A DNA stretch of 5,906 bases from Granulicella sp. UBA5172. Lineage in GTDB: Bacteria; Acidobacteriota; Terriglobia; Terriglobales; Acidobacteriaceae. Where the stretch lies: the NCBI GenBank assembly GCA_002413385.1, contig DHWW01000156.1, forward strand, positions 7,699 to 13,604. The letters run 5' to 3'. The first letter of the stretch is position 1. Every line of letters begins with the position of its first letter. Position numbers and translations under genes: made by a program. The notes under the pieces were generated by a model, which had not been told where the DNA came from, searched no databases, and saw only the letters and a program-made list of their open reading frames with translations. This document shows, one piece after another, positions 1-5,873 of the stretch.

Positions 1-846
1 ACTCCGATCGCCCCAGCCGATTGTCTCTGGCGTGAAGCCAAGACTCGTATCTGCGACAAGTGGATTGATGGCCGTGCCGCCGGAGGGATCTGCCGCGAAG
101 ATGTGGTTGTAACCGAAACGCAGAGAGTTCACCAGGCTCGAACTAAATACATGGTTCTCCTCCACTGTCACCAGCTGCCTGAAGGTCTTGCTTAAGATCA
201 GCTTGTTGTTGAATTCGTCGTTTTGGGACGACGGCGTGTTGTCGAACATATAGGTAGCTGCCAGACTATCGGCGTTGCTGAACTTCTGATCTACCCGGAT
301 CGTGAAGTAATTTTCATCCGTAATCTGGGACCCGTTGAAGTTGTAGTTCCCCGTATCGCCAGCTCCCGGAACGCAGCCTGTGCAGTTGAGCCCCGCATTG
401 GGCAACGGGTAAAACGCGAGGTACGGAACGACCTGGGGATCTACGACGACCTGAATCGTGTTGGAGCAATCCGGGCTGGAAGGATCGCATAGAAGCCCTT
501 GCCGGGCGCGAGCAGAAGGAACCTGGTCCAGCATGCTCAGACCAAGGGCCTGACGCAGGCTTTCATAATCGCCAAAAATAAACGTCCTGTTCTTGCGGAT
601 CGGACCACCTATCGAAGCTCCAAACTGATTGCGCCGGAACTCCGGAATCATTGTTCCATCAAAATAATTTCTCGCATCGAGAGCACTATTGCGGAGAAAT
701 TCATACGCGCTGCCGTGAACCTGATTCGCTCCCGACCTCGTCGCGGCACTGATCACACCTCCCGACGTGCGCCCGTACTCGGCACCATAGTTGCTGGTCA
801 GGACGGTAAACTCTCCCACAGCGTCAGCGCCTAGTACAGTGACCTT
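1..846 (-). pseudogene. Oar-like TonB-dependent receptor, N-terminally truncated fragment (3' end beyond window)
   Basis: The minus strand is open for 282 codons up to an in-frame TAG at 847-849, with no plausible start codon or ribosome site. The translation shows the plug-to-barrel junction typical of acidobacterial Oar/TonB-dependent receptors: LGADAVGEFTVLTSNYGAEY, then TSGGVISAATRSGANQVHGS, YEFLRNSALDARNYFD, RNQFGASIGGPI and FIFGDYE, then beta-barrel sequence. A CxxC pair lies in an extracellular-type loop (LNCTGCVPGAG). Full-length members are about 1000-1200 residues, with a signal peptide, a carboxypeptidase-regulatory-like domain and a plug; everything before the end of the plug is missing here. 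Homology stops near position 838, where an IS1595-type remnant begins, so the gene was probably broken by insertion or recombination. Such receptors act in the outer membrane, probably in uptake of large substrates; the substrate cannot be told. The 3' part leaves the window, so its state is unknown. Confidence 0.85.
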
Positions 847-859
847 CTAGAGTCGTACT
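833..859. repeat. Imperfect inverted repeat at the receptor/IS junction
   Basis: AGTAC (833-837) pairs with GTACT (855-859), and GAC (841-843) pairs with GTC (852-854); three bases (838-840) bulge on one side and the loop is 8 bases. It sits exactly where receptor homology stops and the IS1595-type sequence begins, so it may be part of the terminal structure of the insertion sequence. The repeat itself is visible; the role is inference, and a stem this short can occur by chance. Confidence 0.35.
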
Positions 860-990
860 CAAGGATGATACTGGTGTTCGGGGCCATGGGTGAGGATTAT
901 CCGAGAACATTGCTGGAGTTGGAGCAGAGATTTAGCACCGAAGAGGCGTGTGCGGAATACCTCGCGGCTCTGCGTTGGCCGGACCGGCAC
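838..990 (+). mobile_element. IS1595-family insertion sequence remnant (left end and transposase N-terminus)
   Basis: An ATG at 886 opens a frame of 36 codons ending at TGA 994-996. The peptide contains FSTEEACAEYLAALRWPD, which matches the start of IS1595/ISXO2-type transposases (pattern: F..EEAC..YL..LRWPDGF.CP.CG). The match ends exactly at RWPD, just before the zinc-ribbon cysteines, and the next codons (RHL stop) no longer fit. Catalytic domain and right end are absent, so the element is dead. The roughly 48 bases between the receptor break (about 838) and the ATG would be the left terminus of the element. The right break, about 984-990, lies some 15-20 bases from the stop codon of the convergent histidine kinase gene. 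The exact element ends are inferred, since no second terminal repeat is available for comparison. Confidence 0.7.
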
Positions 991-1004
991 CTATGAGATC
1001 GACT

Positions 1005-2230
1005 TCAGCATGTGGATAAGGGAGCAGGGTCTGGCAGGACCATGGAAAAAGTTGTTCCCTGCGGTTCGCGTGTGCGCGATCGAACCATAATGGAGCCGCC
1101 GTGCTTTTCGATGATCTGTCTGCAGACCCAGAGGCCGAGGCCATTTCCAGTCGAACCTTTGGTCGTGAAAAACGGCTCAAATATCGTCGGCAGCGCCACC
1201 GGGCTTATCCCCTGGCCATTATCGGCGATTGTAATCCGAGTGCGTGAGCTTCCATCTAAAGGGTTTCGCGACTTGGAAGCCCGCAGCGTGACCCTGCCGT
1301 CCGTCGCCAAGTGCATCCAGGCTGTTGAGCACCAAGTTCGAGATCACTTGTCGCAGTTCACGGAAAGATCGCCGTGATTTGCAACTGATCATCGCACTGC
1401 TTCTCCATGATGACCTGTGTAGATATCAACTTCGCTTGGAGTAGGTCGGTGACTGAATTGAGCAGAGTGACAGCGAGAAAAGTCGTCGGCACGGAGGACT
1501 CGCGATAGAACCCCAGCGTCTGACGGGTGATGTGGGCGATACGTTTCAGCTCATCGTCAGCCATCTTCAGATACCCATGGATCAGTGCTGGGATGTCGCC
1601 TGTGGTTTGTGCAAGGAACAACAGGTTCATCACGGCTTCCAGAGGGTTGTTGATCTCATGTGCGAGAACCGCAGCCATGCGTCCGGCAGAGGCCAGCTTC
1701 TCGCTGCCGATCAGCGCCTCTTCTGACTTCTTTCCCATGAGGATCGCTGCCTTCAGTTGCACGTTCAGCAGTTCCGCCGCTTCAGTCAATTCATGTTGGC
1801 GTACTGAGCCCAGAAGCAAAGCCTGATTCATGGCGACCGTATCATCGTGAAACTGGGTCGCTTCGGTTATCTGGACCATAATGCCGAGATGGCTCTGGTT
1901 CGCCCCGAACAAGGGCCACATCGCGAACGACCAATAGAGCGGATGGATATGCTCCTGCCCGGTATGGCTATCGGCCAGTCCTGTCTTGGCGACCCGGTCA
2001 AGCAGTACCATGCATTCGTTCGCGCAGGGAGCAATGCCGGAGAAAGGCGTGCCGATCAATTCATCTTTTGATTTGCCGGTGAGCAAGCAAAAGGCCAGGT
2101 TGACGTAGCGGAGTGTGTGTAGGGGACCGCACAATCCAGCCATGGGCACGGGCGAAGCGTCGGCAACGGCGCTGCAGAGAGCCGGTAGGTCCATTTGCTG
2201 CTCGACGTTGTAAACCTGTTCGGTTGCCAT
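1005..2230 (-). pseudogene. PAS-domain sensor histidine kinase with two single-base frameshifts
   Basis: The ATG at 2230 follows a close ribosome site (AGAGGTGAG directly upstream), 30 bases after the kaiC stop. Residues about 15-125 look like a PAS sensor domain, 130-180 like a helical linker. LAHEINNPLEAV holds the phosphoacceptor His191 of the HisKA domain. The first frame ends at TGA 1358-1360. The N box (ELRQVISNLVLNSLDAL) continues in a second frame, and G1 (ADNGQGIS), F (FEPFFTTK), G2 (GNGLGLW) and the C-terminus lie in a third, ending at 1005. Each switch fits one extra base: within GGAAA at 1362-1366 and within CCAA at 1307-1310 (plus-strand reading). Removing both gives 407 residues with all kinase boxes, a normal length. 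No membrane segment is seen, so it is probably cytosolic. As written, translation stops before the ATP-binding boxes and the product would be inactive. Sequencing error is an equal alternative to real decay. No response regulator is in view. Confidence 0.88.
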
Positions 2231-2239
2231 CTCACCTCT
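2231..2239 (-). promoter_or_regulatory. Ribosome binding site of the histidine kinase gene
   Basis: On the minus strand AGAGGTGAG lies directly before the ATG at 2230. The strong Shine-Dalgarno match and the 30-base gap after the kaiC stop support this start and co-transcription with kaiC. Confidence 0.7.
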
Positions 2240-2260
2240 GTGTCAAGCCTTTCGGTTGAG

Positions 2261-3748
2261 TCACAACTCTTCCGAGCGCAAGACCGACAGCGGTTGTGGG
2301 ATTCCGGTGATGAGGTCTACGTAGCCCTTCAAGCGCTCCCCGATGACGATGCCGTCGGTGGTAATTTTATACTGCCGGATCTCCCGGCTGTGCGCACCCC
2401 GGCGCATCTTCACCACCATCATGATCTGGCTGAGTTGGCCATCGATCTCGACATAACGCATGCGGATGATGTCGTCCGTAAGAAACGAGATGGAATAGCT
2501 GCTGAACGACAGTTCGGTGAAGGACTCCGGCATCTCCAGGGTGCTGAGGATGGTGATGCCGATAGCGGTCAGGGCGAAGATCATGCGATAGAGCGATTCG
2601 CGAAAGTCGGCGCGGAAGGCGGGTGCCAACGCCATCTCGAAGCCGGCCAGGGAATCGATCACCAACCGCTTCGCCCCCGTCCTTTTCACGGCGTCGAGAA
2701 TCTCCTGCATCATCTCGTCCACCGACAGATCCAGCGGCCGCAGGTAGATCACTTCGAGGCTTCCTTCGGCCAGCGGCGTCTGGAGATCGAGTCCGAATTC
2801 CGTGGCGCGCGCGGTGTATTCGTTGGGCCGCTCTTCAAAGACCGCCGCAATGCCTGGTTCGCCCGCGCGTATGCCCGCGGCGAGGAATTGCGTCGCCATC
2901 AGTGATTTGCCAGTACCCGAGGAACCGGCGATCAGCAGGCTGTCCCCCTCAGGAACGCCTCCGCCCATCATCTTGTCCAACGCCGGAATTCCCATGGAAA
3001 GGCGCTTGACACGGGTAAATGTCTTCCTCTGGCCCAGCAGGCCGAGTGTGCGCGAGAAGGCCTGCAGACCGGCTTCGGTGATGCGGAAGGTGTGCAGGCC
3101 CGGCACCGAAGCCTGTCCGCGCAGCTTCATGACCTGCATCTTGCGCACGACGGAGTTCCGGTCCACTTGCTGAAAGAGCCAGAACAGACCGTCGGCAACG
3201 GTAAAGACAGGATTGTCGCGCACCTCCGACTCGGAATACTCGCCAATCAGGAACGTGGTCGCCTCCCAACTGGTGAGCAGCAGCGCCAACTGCTGCACGA
3301 ACGTTTGTACAGCCATATCCTTGCCGTTGTGCATCTCGCTGCGTAGCACAGTGCGGAAGGAGTCCACCACCACAATGCTCGGGTTGGCGGCTTCCACCTG
3401 TTTGGAAATCTCTTCCAGGACTCCCTGCAGCCCGTGCTCGATGAGATTCTGGCTCAGGTTGACGAAGCGCACGGCATTGTTCAGCTTCGACGCATCGAAG
3501 AACGTGAATTGCTGCTGGTAGCGCAGCATCTTCATCGCCGGTTCGCCCAGCACGGTGAAGTACAGGGCAGGCCGCTCCACCGTGGCATTGGCGAAGATGA
3601 ACTGGTGCGCCAGGGTGGTCTTGCCACATCCGGGCGAACCGGCAATGATGTTGAACGAAAACTCGGGGAGACCGCCGCCGAGGATCTCATCAAGTCCAGG
3701 TACTCCGGTCGGCAACTGGTTTATCTTGACCTTGCTCTGCTCGTTCAT
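2261..3748 (-). CDS. kaiC: KaiC-like tandem RecA-fold ATPase/autokinase
   Basis: The 495-residue protein has two KaiC domains, the length and order seen in cyanobacterial KaiC (about 519). Domain 1 (about 8-235) has Walker A GSPGCGKT (37-44) and Walker B IVVVDS (125-130). Domain 2 (about 245-490) has Walker A GSSGTGKS (275-282), the catalytic pair FEE (304-306) and Walker B RLVIDS (361-366). Domain 1 keeps only one glutamate at the equivalent site (LGEP, 67-70). In the second domain's phosphorylation segment SISFLTDD (419-426), Ser421 aligns with KaiC Ser431, but the neighbouring threonine is Phe422. ATP hydrolysis and probable hexamer formation follow from the family; autophosphorylation would be limited to Ser421. 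The start overlaps the stop of the upstream gene (ATGA), with AAGGA ten bases upstream, and the kinase gene follows after 30 bases. KaiA and KaiB are absent from the window, so a circadian role is not implied; non-cyanobacterial KaiC homologues serve mostly unknown signalling roles. Confidence 0.95.
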   Translation of the reverse strand: MNEQSKVKINQLPTGVPGLDEILGGGLPEFSFNIIAGSPGCGKTTLAHQFIFANATVERPALYFTVLGEPAMKMLRYQQQFTFFDASKLNNAVRFVNLSQNLIEHGLQGVLEEISKQVEAANPSIVVVDSFRTVLRSEMHNGKDMAVQTFVQQLALLLTSWEATTFLIGEYSESEVRDNPVFTVADGLFWLFQQVDRNSVVRKMQVMKLRGQASVPGLHTFRITEAGLQAFSRTLGLLGQRKTFTRVKRLSMGIPALDKMMGGGVPEGDSLLIAGSSGTGKSLMATQFLAAGIRAGEPGIAAVFEERPNEYTARATEFGLDLQTPLAEGSLEVIYLRPLDLSVDEMMQEILDAVKRTGAKRLVIDSLAGFEMALAPAFRADFRESLYRMIFALTAIGITILSTLEMPESFTELSFSSYSISFLTDDIIRMRYVEIDGQLSQIMMVVKMRRGAHSREIRQYKITTDGIVIGERLKGYVDLITGIPQPLSVLRSEEL

Positions 3749-3763
3749 TTTGATTGGTTCCTT
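3745..3763 (-). promoter_or_regulatory. ATGA stop/start overlap and kaiC ribosome binding site
   Basis: The TGA of the upstream gene (3745-3747) shares bases with the ATG of kaiC (3746-3748). AAGGA at 3759-3763 (minus-strand reading) lies ten bases before the kaiC start, inside the upstream gene. This arrangement usually gives translational coupling and equal output of the two proteins. Confidence 0.75.
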
Positions 3764-4164
3764 CCAAAGTTAATTTCGGAGCTGGGCAGATCTAGCCATA
3801 CATCATGCAGGAGTCGGAGCGTGAGAGCCTCGCCGATAAATGTGATCATCAGCCCGATTAAATGCGCAATGAGCACGGCACCCGACTGCGCCGCTTCGCC
3901 ATTCAGACCCCGCAGCGAGCCATCCGACTTGACTTCCCATGCGCCGAGAACCGGAGACTCCTGCTTCGCCAAGGTCAAGGCGCGCGCCAGGAGTGAGCGA
4001 AATCCCGCTGCCCCGGCCAGCGTGGTTAAAGGACGGCGCAGCTTGTCGCACACGCGAGACACCGCATGCGCATCAGTCGTGGCAGGAGTTGTCTCAACCT
4101 CTTCGTAAGCAAGAAGTCGTTGGGCGAGCTCGCGTGTCGTCGGATTGTCTGCGCTTCGCATCAT
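3745..4164 (-). CDS. Small protein of unknown function, first gene of the kaiC-kinase operon
   Basis: The frame is open from an ATG at 4338, but similarity to the paralogue at 4655-5335 begins near RELAQRLLAYE, so the ATG pair at 4164/4161 (139 or 138 residues) is the likelier start. Only a weak GAGA ribosome site precedes it, so the start is uncertain. Visible parts: a helical N-terminal half with KLRRPLTTLAG (41-51) and GFRSLLARALTLAKQESPVL (54-73), a short VKSDGSLRGL turn (78-87), and a hydrophobic stretch AVLIAHLIGLMITFIGEAL (96-114) that is either a buried helix or a membrane segment. It ends with WLDLPSSEINFG. No catalytic motif or known domain is recognised. I recall similar small proteins in acidobacterial and planctomycete genomes, but cannot verify this here. 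Its stop overlaps the kaiC start (ATGA), which points to coupled translation and a role with KaiC or the kinase, for example as an adaptor. Function is otherwise unknown. Confidence 0.8.
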   Translation of the reverse strand: MMRSADNPTTRELAQRLLAYEEVETTPATTDAHAVSRVCDKLRRPLTTLAGAAGFRSLLARALTLAKQESPVLGAWEVKSDGSLRGLNGEAAQSGAVLIAHLIGLMITFIGEALTLRLLHDVWLDLPSSEINFGRNQSK

Positions 4165-4502
4165 TTGTTCTCGAACGGTTGCACGAATGTTTCGCAAACC
4201 GAGTCTACTCCGTCGTGAATCCGCTGAATGAGCAAAGCAGACCATCTTTCTCTGCTCAGCAATGACTGGTGTACATCCCTCAGCCCGACCGAGGCGCAGT
4301 GGAAGGGCCTGTTTCTCAGCGATGAGTCTGCCCAGCAAACGGGCGGAGGGAGGGATGGTGTACCGTCGGGGATAGGTTGTGCCCGTGATTTAGATGGAAG
4401 GCCCTTCGAGCAAGCATCCGCTGTAGCCTGCCAGGCCGCGCACGTTAGTACCGGATTGCACTGACGGCGAGTTCATCTTGGTCAATAGTGCTCGCCTTCC
4501 TG

Positions 4503-4512
4503 GAAATATTTC
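4503..4512. promoter_or_regulatory. Ten-base perfect palindrome GAAATATTTC, possible operator
   Basis: A perfect AT-rich palindrome lies about 143 bases before the plus-strand gene at 4655, in otherwise GC-richer DNA, within the divergent promoter region. Position and symmetry would suit a dimeric regulator, but a palindrome of this size can arise by chance and no matching second copy was found. Confidence 0.2.
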
Positions 4513-4641
4513 AAATAGGTTGGTATGTGTGACGCCAAGATAGAGTCGGATGAAGCTGGTCAGGAATTCCGTCAACAAAGCAACTAGCAAGAAAGCATCA
4601 TCGCGATAAAATCCTCAGATTCAAAGCGAGGCGTAGCGTGC

Positions 4642-4646
4642 AAGGA
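4642..4646 (+). promoter_or_regulatory. Ribosome binding site of the plus-strand paralogue
   Basis: AAGGA lies eight bases upstream of the ATG at 4655. The spacing favours this start over the in-frame ATG at 4670, five codons further in. Confidence 0.6.
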
Positions 4647-4654
4647 CAGAACCG

Positions 4655-5335
4655 ATGCTTCCTCAACCGATGATTCGCGATTGGGCCCGCAGGCTCATTG
4701 CTTCCGAAGTTGATGCTGATCCGCATTCCGCACGGACCGAGCTTGCAACCCTTCGCGTCTATGAGAAGCTTCGCCGGCAGCTCTGCGCCCCGGTCGGAGT
4801 TGACGGCTTTCAGGCTCTCGCTTCTCGTGCTTTGTCTCTGGCCAAGTCGCAATCTCCGAGCCTAAGTGCAGTGCAGCTAACCGCGAAAGGTAGCTTGGAC
4901 GGCTTTGGCGAGGTTCCATTCAAAATGGACACAGATGAAGATGGAGAGGTCGGGGTCATTCTGATTGCGCAGCTGCTCAAACTGTGTCTTACCCTCCTTG
5001 GCATGGCGACAACGGTGCGTCTAATAGGAGTCATACCCATGCAGATTGATATCGAAACGAAGTCGAACACGACTGGAACGGGGAACTTCGGCACAGACAC
5101 GAACTACTTCGGACCTTTCGAGGGCATTTTGTTGGAAGCTGACCAACTGAGGCATGTGAGCGAACGCCTTGAGACCCTTGCGGACACACATGTTGGTATC
5201 GAAGAGATTGCGAGCGTTGCGGGGAACATCCGCAAGATTGCTGCGGTTTTGGACGTTTTCACCGTCATCCGAAACAAGACTGGCGTCTCACAAGATAATG
5301 TACTTCTCCCACCTGTGAATGGCTTTCTGAATTGA
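4655..5335 (+). CDS. Paralogue of the operon's small unknown protein, with an extra C-terminal helical domain
   Basis: The 226-residue protein starts at an ATG with AAGGA eight bases upstream. Residues about 8-130 align end to end with the minus-strand protein at 3745-4164: RDWARRLIASE, YEKLRRQL (36-43), GFQALASRALSLAKSQSPSL (51-70), LTAKGSLDGF (75-84) and the hydrophobic VILIAQLLKLCLTLLGMATT (101-120). An acidic insert (MDTDEDGE, 91-98) is absent from the shorter copy. After a Thr/Asn/Gly-rich linker (135-155) comes a region not found in the paralogue: LLEADQLRHVSERLETLADT (159-178) and ASVAGNIRKIAAVLDVFTVI (186-205), probably two or more amphipathic helices. No enzymatic motif or signal peptide is visible. 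The two genes are transcribed away from each other, about 490 bases apart, so they probably arose by duplication followed by a domain gain or loss. Function is unknown; association with the neighbouring KaiC-kinase unit is inferred from this pairing only. Confidence 0.85.
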   Translation: MLPQPMIRDWARRLIASEVDADPHSARTELATLRVYEKLRRQLCAPVGVDGFQALASRALSLAKSQSPSLSAVQLTAKGSLDGFGEVPFKMDTDEDGEVGVILIAQLLKLCLTLLGMATTVRLIGVIPMQIDIETKSNTTGTGNFGTDTNYFGPFEGILLEADQLRHVSERLETLADTHVGIEEIASVAGNIRKIAAVLDVFTVIRNKTGVSQDNVLLPPVNGFLN

Positions 5336-5479
5336 CTTCCGCCAGCGCGACAACCAGTACGGCTCAGGACGTCGAACAACTCAACTCGGGAATCGCTTAA
5401 GAAAAGGTCGAATCGTTGCGCTAATTGCCCCGAGACGCATACGTTCGCGCCCCGGACGGCTAAGGACTGAGGAGATCGA
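5336..5479. other. Short intergenic region before the truncated glycosidase
   Basis: These 144 bases hold no recognised gene and no clear terminator for the upstream gene. A 22-codon frame from TTG 5333 to TAA 5399 (ending QDVEQLNSGIA) overlaps the upstream stop; it is too short to call and may be chance. The right end carries the ribosome site of the glycosidase gene. Confidence 0.4.
5469..5474 (+). promoter_or_regulatory. Ribosome binding site of the truncated GH35 gene
   Basis: GAGGAG lies five bases before the ATG at 5480, a strong and well-spaced site. It shows that the gene's start region is intact although the rest of the gene is gone. Confidence 0.65.
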
Positions 5480-5677
5480 ATGAAGTTGCAGAAGCTTTTT
5501 GGGGTGCTACTCCTTCTGGCGGGAGTCAGCGGAGCGGTTGGGCAGACTGGAAAAGTTACGACACATCCAGGGACGTTGGTGCGTAGCCTGACGGTGGGCA
5601 AGGACGGTCAGTTCCTGCTCGACGGCAAGGCGTTCGAGATTCGAGCAGGTTCAATGCATTACCCACCTACTACCTGA
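5480..5677 (+). pseudogene. GH35 beta-galactosidase, N-terminal stub with signal peptide
   Basis: The frame begins with a classic signal peptide (MKLQKLFGVLLLLAGVSGAV, likely cleaved near AVGQ), so the ancestral protein was exported. Residues 40-62 read SVGKDGQ-like sequence followed by FLLDGKAFEIRAGSMHYP, the hallmark first strand of family 35 beta-galactosidases (usual form: FLLDGKPF.I.SGE.HY.R.P...W). The catalytic glutamates lie far downstream in the family and are missing: similarity ends after MHYP at about 5663, and the frame stops at TGA 5675-5677. Full-length enzymes are about 600 or more residues, so only about a tenth remains. The normal Glu of SGEMHYP is Ser here (GSMHYP). The junction with unrelated coding sequence shows a deletion or replacement. 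The original role would have been hydrolysis of terminal beta-galactosides in plant or microbial polysaccharide. Confidence 0.8.
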
Positions 5678-5790
5678 AGCGCGAGAAGCAGTTCGTCGTC
5701 GAGAAGTACGACCTGGTGGAGTGGGAGGGAGAGGTTTGCCGTACCCTCGAACCCATCAAGCTGGAAAAGATCCTCAAGACGATCAGGCGA
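5664..5790 (+). pseudogene. Unrecognised coding fragment fused to the GH35 break
   Basis: Directly after the GH35 break a different frame is open with strongly protein-like composition: YYLKREKQFVVEKYDLVEWE, then GEVCRTLEPIKLEKILKTIR. It is rich in charged residues and uses GC-ending codons (CTG, AAG, GAG, GTC, TAC), as real genes in this window do. There is no start codon or ribosome site, so it looks like the C-terminal or internal part of a gene whose 5' end was lost. The frame stays open to the window end (5906), but beyond about 5790 it runs through palindromes and a terminator stem and probably no longer codes. I do not recognise the family. It may be host gene debris or part of a mobile element. 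Confidence 0.4.
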
Positions 5791-5846
5791 AGTACTTGGG
5801 ACGTCCCCCTAAAATTCTGGCACAATTTTGACACAGTTAGTCAAAA
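5790..5846. repeat. Cluster of palindromes, possible insertion-sequence end
   Basis: Four symmetric elements follow each other: AAGTACTT (5790-5797), GGGACGTCCC (5798-5807), AAAATT/AATTTT (5811-5816 with 5824-5829, loop 7) and TTTTGAC/GTCAAAA (5826-5832 with 5840-5846, loop 7). The last two overlap and could form alternative hairpins. Such density at the edge of two gene fragments suggests the terminus of a mobile element lying to the right, or a repeated extragenic element. The repeats are visible; the assignment is inference. Confidence 0.4.
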
Positions 5847-5873
5847 GAAAGAGCCAACCTTTCGGGTTGACTC
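5841..5873 (-). terminator. Intrinsic terminator for a minus-strand gene beyond the right edge
   Basis: On the minus strand the stem GAGTCAACC / GGTTGGCTC (5873-5865 with 5859-5851) has nine pairs including one G-U wobble, a CGAAA loop, and is followed at once by TTTCTTTT. On the plus strand the same stem has a C-A mismatch and no T-tract, so the direction is clear. The gene it serves would end within the last 30 bases or beyond the window; CTGAAAGTAA at 5895-5886 (minus reading) offers stop codons in two frames. Confidence 0.7.

Larger units (their letters stand above)
4165..4654. other. Divergent intergenic region, no convincing gene
   Basis: This 490-base stretch separates the two divergently transcribed paralogues and must hold the promoters for both, unless the minus-strand gene starts further upstream (ATG at 4338 or at 4245). 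Short open frames on both strands here have no recognisable motifs or ribosome sites and are not called. No sigma-70 pair close to consensus and no sigma-54 element could be picked with confidence. The only symmetric site noted is GAAATATTTC at 4503-4512. No tRNA or structured RNA was recognised by eye. Confidence 0.6.

Noticed and set aside
1012..1377. Plus-strand 121-codon frame opposite the kinase ATPase domain
   Set aside because: Antisense to the conserved G1, F and G2 boxes of the kinase; only a shadow.
2195..2905. Long plus-strand open frame of 236 codons opposite kaiC
   Set aside because: It lies wholly antisense to the clearly conserved KaiC and kinase coding sequence, is rich in His/Gln/Arg as expected from a reversed frame, and has no motif.
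3434..4108. Plus-strand open frame of 224 codons opposite kaiC and the small gene
   Set aside because: Antisense to two supported genes; low-complexity Ser/Arg composition and no recognisable domain.
4165..4338. N-terminal extension of the small unknown protein from ATG 4338
   Set aside because: These 58 residues are Arg-rich, match nothing in the paralogue, and precede a tandem ATG where similarity begins; treated as non-coding.
4390..4590. Minus-strand 66-codon frame in the divergent intergenic region
   Set aside because: A short hydrophobic start (LLTEFLTSFIRLYLG) is suggestive, but there is no ribosome site or recognisable motif, and it would sit between two divergent promoters.
5104..5601. 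Minus-strand open frame of 165 codons opposite the plus-strand paralogue and the GH35 start
   Set aside because: It crosses two unrelated plus-strand genes and shows no conserved motif or ribosome site.
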